Source of the DNA: Doryteuthis pealeii | Taxonomy: Eukaryota; Mollusca; Cephalopoda; Myopsida; Loliginidae | Length of the DNA: 64,000 nucleotides | NCBI GenBank assembly: GCA_023376005.1 | Contig: CM042180.1 | Span: forward strand, 49,822,559-49,886,558 | Direction of reading: 5' to 3' | Part shown: positions 57,580 through 64,000 of the stretch, piece after piece | How the letters are laid out: each line of letters begins with the position of its first letter | How positions within the stretch are numbered: the first letter of the stretch is position 1 | Notes under the pieces: generated by a model | What the model saw: the letters and a program-made list of their open reading frames with translations, nothing else | Database searches by the model: none | Told to the model about the DNA's origin: nothing | Position numbers and translations under genes: made by a program

Positions 57580-58215
57580 TTTGGTTTGGTTTTGTTTTAT
57601 TTTACGGCATATCAACCATGGTGGGTCATTTAATGCCGACAACGTTATGAAATAAATTAATTCTTAATGCATAATACAATTTTGTTTATAAACTCGTGTT
57701 TTTCTATTTAACCCATAGATGGGACCCTAACAGGTATTACCACTCCGGGTAAGAGTGGACCAGGGAGCAATTGGGATGAAGAGGTGCTCCACATTCCCCA
57801 AACCTCCAAAACTGGAACCTCACCATCAGATAGATTTTAACGTCATTCCCAGGACATGTAGACCCTCAGTCACTGCCTTCTAGCACCCAAATAATAAAGA
57901 GGGGTTGGGGCTTGCCATGAAGGCAATAAGGTTGGAAAAATCATATAGGTGCTAGGGCTTGACGTGACTAGCCGATTGATCGGAGGGGGCTTCTCCGACC
58001 GCCCGTCTAGCCCAAGAAAGGGCCAAAATGGAGTATTGCAAGTCATGAACTGCTCATCCACCTGGGCTCCATCCTTAAGCATCACGGGTCGCCATCCTTG
58101 GCCAACAGGTGGCCCTATTGGGGGGAGTCTTACCCCTCTGGGAAAATCATATAGGTGCTAGGGCTTGACGTGACCAGCCGATTGATCGGATGGGGCCTCT
58201 CCGACCGCCCGTAAG
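57580..58215 (-). repeat. Family C copy, minus strand, with internal duplication
   Basis: Tail GGTTTGGTTTTGTTTTATTT and CGGCATATCAACC, body as in other copies. The block ATCATATAGGTGCTAGGGCT, TTGACGTGAC and GATTGATCGGA occurs at 57940-57990 and again at 58146-58200. Confidence 0.85.
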
Positions 58216-58720
58216 TAGTACTAGTGGTAGAATTATTATCTATACTAAAATACTTTCCACCATTCAGTATGAATACGATTTCCCCGGTCTCTAATATTCC
58301 AGGCTCTTATATACTATCGGAAGATATAAGTTATTTAGTTTATTGCTTCCATTACTTAAGGGACAGTCCAATTCAACGGCGGGACAACTCTTTGCTTCAT
58401 TTATGACGAAGACATTTTATTTGATTCATTCGTGTTGGGTTTCAAGTTTTTTAGAAAATAAAATTGGGATCAGGTAACCAATAAGCACCACAGCTGTGAG
58501 CCATTTTTTAAAGCCAGTTTGCGTCAACTGCTGGTCGTTTAACAGACGACTTTTCTACATAAGAATTTCACTGTAAGATTTTTTACAATGATAGTTCATG
58601 TTTATTAACAAACCAAAAAGACGTTTTTATATTTTTTGAATTCTGGATTCTCGCAGACTCAATTTCCTTTTCTTCTTTTATTTTCATTTGGTTGGTTAAA
58701 AAACAACAACAACTAAGTAG
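58215..58720. other. Unassigned spacer
   Basis: No convincing gene or known repeat; contains ATTTGGTTGGTTAAAAAAC near 58685, reminiscent of a family C tail. Confidence 0.35.
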
Positions 58721-58724
58721 TAGT

Positions 58725-59270
58725 GAGTCCAAAAGTAATGCCATCAAAATGAATCTGGTCCTCTTTGGATCACATCCATATTCTACACATAAAGACAAAA
58801 AGTAATGCCATTTTGTTTAGGACAAGTATAATTACCAACACAGGAACCTGTATTATATATCAAAATGAAGCCGGTTCTGAGTGGATCATATCCCAAATTC
58901 TCCACACCGTTTCTCTAAATAGCCAATGTTCCACCTGTGGATCACATCCCTATTTCTCCACATAAGTGAATCAAAAAGTAATGCCATTTTGTTTTGGACA
59001 AGTATAAGGAACATGTATCATACATCAAAATGAAGCTGGTTCTCTGTGTATCATATCCCTACTTCTTCCCATAGTCACCGTTTCTCTAAATAGCCAATGT
59101 TCAACCTTCGAATGAGAGCATGTATCTCTGCTCCGTAATATTAAGTTGACTGTTCTTTGAGCCATTTCTTAACGACAGATTTCACTTCCCCGTCACTGGA
59201 ATAATCTTTACCTCTCAAACCCTCTTTCATGGGTCCAAAGAGATGATAGCCTGAAGGCCGGGGAACTCGT
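58725..59270 (-). pseudogene. Mariner transposase 3' end, minus strand
   Basis: Minus strand: GYHLFGPMKEGLRGKDYSSD, GEVKSVVKKWLKEQST, stop, then AEIHALIRRLNIGYLEKR and the 3' non-coding end QNKMALLFDS-like (CAAAATGGCATTACTTTTTG). Two more copies of the AAAAGTAATGCCAT end lie at about 58733 and 58798, so three mariner 3' ends are stacked here. No catalytic Asp is left in this copy. Confidence 0.85.
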
Positions 59271-59329
59271 ATTCACAGAAAATTCTGGAAAGCATTTTAG
59301 TGTAAATACTAATACAATGCTCGACCACA

Positions 59330-59700
59330 CACAAGCATGACAAGCGAGAAAATCGCCTCTTTGGATAGAAAACTTTACCGCAGCCTCTATACTCACCAGC
59401 TTTAGCGCCTTCAGACTATTATCTCTTCGGTCCCATGAAAGAGAATTTGAGAGACAAACATTATTCCATTGACGAGGAAGTGAAATCTGTACTGGAGAAG
59501 TGGCTCAAAGAATAGTCAACATAATTTTAGGTGGCAGGGATACATGCTCTCATTAGAAGGTGGAATATTGCTAATGAGAGAAACGGTAACTGTATGATAC
59601 ATGTTTCTGTGTTTGTAATTATACCTGCCCTAAACAAAATGGCATTACTTTTTGACACACCTATGTGGAGAAGTAGAGATGTGATTCACACATCTAAAAA
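59330..59700 (+). pseudogene. Mariner transposase 3' end, plus strand
   Basis: Plus strand: after an in-frame TAG, KTLPQPLYSPALAPSDYYLF, GPMKENLRDKHYSIDEEVKS, VLEKWLKE, stop; then AGIHALIRRWNIANERNG. The third catalytic Asp (SPDLAPSD in active mariners) is Ala here, so it would be inactive even if complete. It faces the minus-strand copy at 58725-59270 head to head. Ends with CAAAATGGCATTACTTTTTG. Confidence 0.87.
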
Positions 59701-59739
59701 ACAAGAGGTGATGAGTACAAACGAATTTCAAATCTGAAT

Positions 59740-60980
59740 TCAACACTCCCAAATTAGGTTAAAACAGATATTATAGTGCTTGCCTCAATTTCTTTGTAAA
59801 CCAGTGTTATTAAGGTTATGTTAATTTTGCCATTGTTGGCCATCCATAGCAACAGAATGTATCCCTGGTGCGCTCCTATGAATTTTCGCCCTTGAATACA
59901 CAATATACCCGTTTACAAATGAATAACATTTTAATATTGAATGAACCATAATAAAAAGAAAAACATTCGATACATTCAAGTAGCAATCTTTAAAATGTCT
60001 TTACGGCTTAGAAATATAGCTTAAGATTAACTGGAAAGTTAAAATATTTATTCCACCCATCCACGTGTGTTCTCATGAGTAGGTGTGTGGTTTTCTGTGT
60101 GAGAGAGATAAATATAGAGAGACAGAAAGATATATATTGAGAGCATATAAAGGAAAAAAATGTTGAATGGATGAAATTGATTTAATTTGAGTTACCAACA
60201 CGTGTTACGACCAGGATTTTGTTCATGTACACATGTATTCTATTTATTATTTTAAGTATAAAATAAAATGATAATAATAGAAAATTGTTAAATATTTTAG
60301 TATACAAAGAAAAACGGCCTTCTTTAAAACTTATCGGCCGAAACGTTGTACAAATAACAATAAAGATGAGGACAATAGTCCGAATAACGCAGATAATACT
60401 AATCTTCAAGCCTCATCTCAAACATTCAGAGAAATAAAAAAAATGTGTTCTTAATTGTACTTGTGCATTATTTGAAATGAACTTAATTGTTATTAAGAAC
60501 ACATTTTATGATATTTTCATGTTAAAACATGCAGTTGTATTGATTACGGTGAAATGAAAATGACCAACCCAAACAGACGGCTTCCTCAAAGTGAAACAAA
60601 CAAGAAGAGGTTACTCTCATTTATGTAGCTAATGTTCAGATTACGAAATGACTGCTATAGTTGAATTTTTTTTGGACCAAGTAACCAATAAGCACCCCAA
60701 ATCATCAACCTAATGAAGGGTCATATTTTAACTCCATCACCGGTAACGTCCACTTCCAAATTTTTGTAAACAAATTATTTTAATTAGAAGTTTATGGAGA
60801 TGTTGAACTCACAATAAATTGAATAAATAGATGGTTGGTACACATAAAACTGTTTTAAACTTCAAATATCAGATATTTCACCCAGAACAAGGCCGTTTTT
60901 CTTTGTATATTAAAATATTTTAGAATTTTCTATATACAGAGTATTTTGAAGTGTTCGAAAAAAAGAATTTAAAAAAGAAT
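59740..60980. other. Spacer with a Penelope-type tail piece
   Basis: 60345-60400 holds ATCGGCCGAAACGTTGTACA and AATAAAGATGAGGACAATAG, a relative of the tail repeats at 39590 and 40005. The rest is unassigned. Confidence 0.4.
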
Positions 60981-60989
60981 TATTTGAGA

Positions 60990-61215
60990 GGCTTTTTTCA
61001 GTCGATAGAACATTCGGCTAGAAATCACAAGGTTCCTAGTTTGATATCGGCCCTCGCCAACTCAGCATATGAGTAGCACAGGGATCTCTGCGGTAACGTA
61101 AGGAACTGATGCTCCAGACGCAAAAACAATTTCCTTTGTCTAGCGCTAGTGAAAAGGGGACCCACTCCCTCGCTGATTGGCTGCTACCGACTTTAGGTCA
61201 CCCCGACGGTTTTAC
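60990..61215 (+). repeat. SINE-B copy
   Basis: B-box-like GTTCCTAGTTTGATATCGGC, CGCCAACTCAGCATATGAGT, AGCACAGGGATCTCTGCGG, CAATTTCCTTTGTCTAGCGC and GCTACCGACTTTAGGTCACC. A box is degraded. Confidence 0.8.
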
Positions 61216-61459
61216 TTATTTACAGTTGGAGAAAATGGAATGATGTTTGATAACAGAGAATAAAGAATTTTCGGTGAAAAGTGACATTTGCAAAAAAGGG
61301 GGAATTTTTAATTTCATAAGTATACATATCCACACATACCCACGTACATATACATGTATATATCTACATACACATTCATATAGATATATGCACACACATG
61401 ATGGCAGCAAACTCGTGTTCGAGTATTGCCATTGATTGATATTGAAGGGGGGGGAATAA

Positions 61460-62209
61460 ATGGGGCGAAATAGACCTTCGAATCAACAAGCTCCCGCCGA
61501 GGGGGAACCAAAAACAAGCGAGTTCACCGTCTTCTCACAAGCCAGACTTTCTTTTGGTCAACACATTCTTCCTCTTCGTCTAGCAGCTGGAAAATCCGTC
61601 GTCTTAGTCGAAATAATCTTTAACAGTTCAAAATCGCAATTCCTATTTAGTTTTGTTTCTGTTGGACTAAAATCCATTTCTTTACTGGGTCGTTCGCAAA
61701 GCACTTCGTCGTCGTCGTCGTCGACTGCTTCCGCTGCTGCTGAGTGCCCAGCGCTCGACTCACTTGTTATTTATGGACATATTTATCCAAACATCCGGGC
61801 ACATCAGTCGAACCTCGCGTCCATCCAGTGCCCAAATTGCATTTGTTTTTGCATGCGGGAGGACGCGAGTTCGATACCCGGCAGCCAAGATAATGTCTTG
61901 CTCCCTTTGCTTTCTCGTTCTCTGTCACAATTGATAAAAAAAAGGTTCAAAAGTTCAATGAGTACAACAGTGAGCTTCAGAAAGTTCAACAAGTTCAACG
62001 GTGAGCTGCACGAATGTGGCTTTTTAGTCAAGCTAAAGTCTTGCACATCTTCCAACATTCACAAGTTATTCCAGGAAGCACAGGGTATTTTATTGGTCCA
62101 TTTCGCCGATGCACAGTTTGGTGACTCATCAGGCCAGCTCTGCTTAGACACGTCCTTTCGCACTGTTCACATAGTAGATAACACGGGCTTCACAATATCA
62201 AAAAGATAA
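61460..62209 (+). other. Unrecognised 249-codon open frame
   Basis: An uninterrupted frame starting MGRNRPSNQQAPAEGEPKT. Its middle has a Ser run from a TCG repeat (61709-61721) and a B-box-like GAGTTCGATACCCGGC at 61868-61883; later a doubled AAGTTCAA/GGTGAGCT block at 61940-62010. No domain, signal peptide or membrane segment is recognised. Base composition is more balanced than its surroundings. A chance frame through SINE-like sequence is more likely than a gene, but it is the longest non-microsatellite frame here. Confidence 0.25.
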
Positions 62210-62239
62210 ATGAAGGAACTCAATGTTGTGGAGTACAGG

Positions 62240-62312
62240 ATTCATTTATTTTTTATTATTTATTTATTATCATAAATTTTCGGGATCATTAGATTCCCTT
62301 CCTCAGATGAAT
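62240..62312 (-). ncRNA. Hammerhead-like motif overlapping the Penelope stop codon
   Basis: Minus strand: stem I ATTCAT (62307-62312), core CTGAGGA (62300-62306), stem II GGGA..TCCC with TC/GA inside, GAAA (62278-62281), a long AT-rich stem III region ATTTAT/ATAAAT, and ATGAAT (62240-62245) pairing stem I six of six. The residue expected as U16.1 is A, so cleavage is doubtful. The TGA stop (62303-62305) is part of the core. Confidence 0.5.
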
Positions 62313-62755
62313 GGTGCTCCTTTGTCTTTGAAAGCGTCCGCGTCTGTAAAATATTTGTAATAACGGAGTATTCCGATATCAGCGTTTAGTCCCTTCACGT
62401 GAGTTCGTAGTTTTAAAATCCATTTGGTTTCTGCTTGTTTTCGAGATTGTGTTGTTGGAAATGCGTGGTCTATTAAGATACATTTGAGGTGTGTAAGGTT
62501 GTGTGGTGGGGTGTTAGAGTGAAGTGCTATCGTGCTATGGAGTGATTTGAGTTTTATTGTGGATTTGTGGTTATTCAATCTTATTCTAAAAGGTGTAGAT
62601 GTTTCTCCCACATATCCGCTATGTATGCATTATGTACAGTATATTGTGTAGCCATATTTGATATGTGAAGCCCTTGCTTGTCTACTGCTTTATGAACGTT
62701 CCCCTTGCGAACATCTCGTTTTAATCGTTTATGTTAAATGCTATTGGTCTCAAAT
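62303..62755 (-). pseudogene. Penelope-like GIY-YIG endonuclease remnant
   Basis: Minus strand: KYGYTIYCT, an in-frame TAA, CIHSGYVGETSTPFRIRLNN, HKSTIKLKSLHSTIAL, TQSRKQAETKWILKLRTHVK, GLNADIGILRYYKYF, stop. YTIYC and GYVGET are the GIY and YIG halves; the R in FRIR and the E in AETKW are at the catalytic positions of the family. GIY-YIG domains fused after an RT are characteristic of Penelope-like retroelements. The RT is absent and one stop interrupts the zinc-binding Cys region, so it is a 5'-truncated dead copy. Confidence 0.85.
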
Positions 62756-62759
62756 ATAC

Positions 62760-63500
62760 AGTTATTTCTTGACGGACTCGGGAAACTTTTCGGACTCGGA
62801 AACCCTCTTGTCGTAATCAGGAACCTTCTTGTCGTAATCGGGAGCCATCACAGAAATTTGAACCTAACCTTTCATTCATACTTATGATCAAGAACCAAGG
62901 AAATCTTATGAATTATTCCTTAGCCCTAATAATATACCTTTCTGAACTGTTCTTCGAAAACATTCGTTTATCTATAGGTTTTCCCTAGACTCGAAATCGG
63001 TCTTTTGGAAAAAAATCTTTTTAGGCGCGAACGCTTCTGATTGGTTGAAAATTATCATTTTTAATATTTCTATTTTTGCTTTCTACCTGCGCTGATCCTA
63101 TGCGCAAATTGATTATTTTCGTCATTCTATTTCTGCTCTTAAAGCAATATCTTCTTTTTCAACCACTACAACGGTTTAGAAACATTAAAATTAACTGGAA
63201 AAGTAAAACACGCAACCCATGCATCCATCTGAATAGGTGTGCGGTGTTCTGTGTGAGAGAGATAGAGATAGATATAGACAAATAGAAAGAGACAGAGACA
63301 GAAAGAAAGAGATTGTAGCCGTGCATATGTAATCACGATAACACGGCAAGATCAACAACGTATGCTGCCCTTGGGGTCAAGTATGTTTTCAGGGTTTAAG
63401 GTATATTATTAGGGCTAAGGAATAATTCATGAGATTTCATTGGCTCTTGATCATAAGTATGGTAAAATAAAACATATAAACACTCTTCTGCGAGATTGGA
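62760..63500. other. Spacer with tail repeat
   Basis: Tail text CTTGTCGTAATCGGGAGCCA (about 62828) as at 39690 and 9490. The remainder has no recognised gene. Confidence 0.4.
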
Positions 63501-63512
63501 AAATAAATAAAT

Positions 63513-63514
<2 letters not shown>

Positions 63515-63571
<57 letters not shown>

Positions 63572-63689
63572 CAATGGGAAAAAAATGTCAATTGGCTGTT
63601 ATATATATATATATATATATAATATATATATAGTCTTATAATAATATGGAAAAGAGGCGGTCGGATGTGTTACATATGAACATTGTATG

Positions 63690-63732
<43 letters not shown>

Positions 63733-63853
63733 AGAATTTTGTTCTGGTTCCAACGGGAGAAAATTCAAATATTTTATAAAAAAACGAAGGTCCGCAAAAT
63801 GTATTATGTTTTCACTAAAAAAAAATATTATTTTTTATTTTTTATTATATATA

Positions 63854-63896
<43 letters not shown>

Positions 63897-63926
63897 AAAA
63901 AATTAGATATATACAATGTATATTCA

Positions 63927-63957
<31 letters not shown>

Positions 63958-64000
63958 TATATATATAATGCATATCTATATACATTGTATATCTAATTTT
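63515..64000. repeat. TA tracts and a terminal inverted repeat
   Basis: TA tracts at about 63515-63567, 63598-63632, 63695-63730 and 63846-63892. AATTAGATATATACAATGTA at about 63900 is repeated inverted as TACATTGTATATCTAATTTT at 63981-64000, enclosing an AT-rich centre that could fold. Confidence 0.85.

Noticed and set aside
62080..62150. Second hammerhead candidate near the Penelope-like element
   Set aside because: CTGATGA and GAAA occur at suitable distance on the minus strand, but stem I does not pair and U16.1 is missing.

Overview
This looks like a non-coding, repeat-dominated stretch of an invertebrate animal genome. AT-rich sequence, very long microsatellites, tRNA-derived SINE-like repeats, several LINE remnants (RTE-like and RNase H-bearing), mariner remnants and a Penelope-like (GIY-YIG) remnant together suggest a lophotrochozoan such as a mollusc. 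That placement is inference and the species cannot be fixed from this window. A run of 100 N at 41401-41500 marks an assembly join. I found no host protein-coding gene, rRNA or functional tRNA gene. Most long open frames are translations of simple repeats.

Layout. 1-9.75 kb has almost no clean microsatellites, and the repeat copies I recognise there are heavily eroded. 9.9-21.7 kb holds a GAAA tract, a LINE reverse-transcriptase 3' end, SINE copies, a CT-rich minisatellite, GAA tracts, a tandem array of a repeat tail and a hammerhead-like motif. 22-31.5 kb holds two LINE RNase H remnants, a 29-bp minisatellite with higher-order structure, RTE-type LINE 3' ends, a complete 735-bp LTR element with target duplication and a paralogous empty site, and a 125-bp tandem repeat. 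32-37.6 kb is composite TC/TA/TTTC satellite, interrupted by two short elements with tRNA-like heads and hammerhead tails. 38-45 kb is a mosaic of four dispersed repeat families. 46.4-47.6 kb has a large inverted repeat with hammerhead-like sequence in both arms. 48-49.6 kb is TC satellite. 50-59.7 kb is dispersed repeats and mariner 3' ends. 60-64 kb carries a Penelope-like GIY-YIG endonuclease remnant whose stop codon lies inside a hammerhead-like core, then TA tracts.

The main result is a set of hammerhead ribozyme (HHR) structures. Two (33713-33754 and 34598-34639, minus strand) keep every core residue and all three stems, yet differ in every stem sequence, so pairing is conserved while sequence is not. 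Both sit at the 3' end of a short element with tRNA-like A and B boxes, the architecture known from schistosome Sm-alpha repeats. A third (21436-21481) keeps the core and stems I and III. Four or five more are decayed. Nearly all lie beside (TA)n tracts, and one overlaps the end of the Penelope-like ORF, which fits the published link between Penelope-like elements and hammerheads.

Family labels used below are mine: SINE-A and SINE-B (tRNA-headed SINEs), C (about 600-bp repeat with a CCAA-rich tail), E (repeat with the TCTGTAACCGAAAC motif), F (LINE tail with CTCTTATAAAA end), G (host repeat of the LTR element), H (short repeat at 42-44.5 kb).
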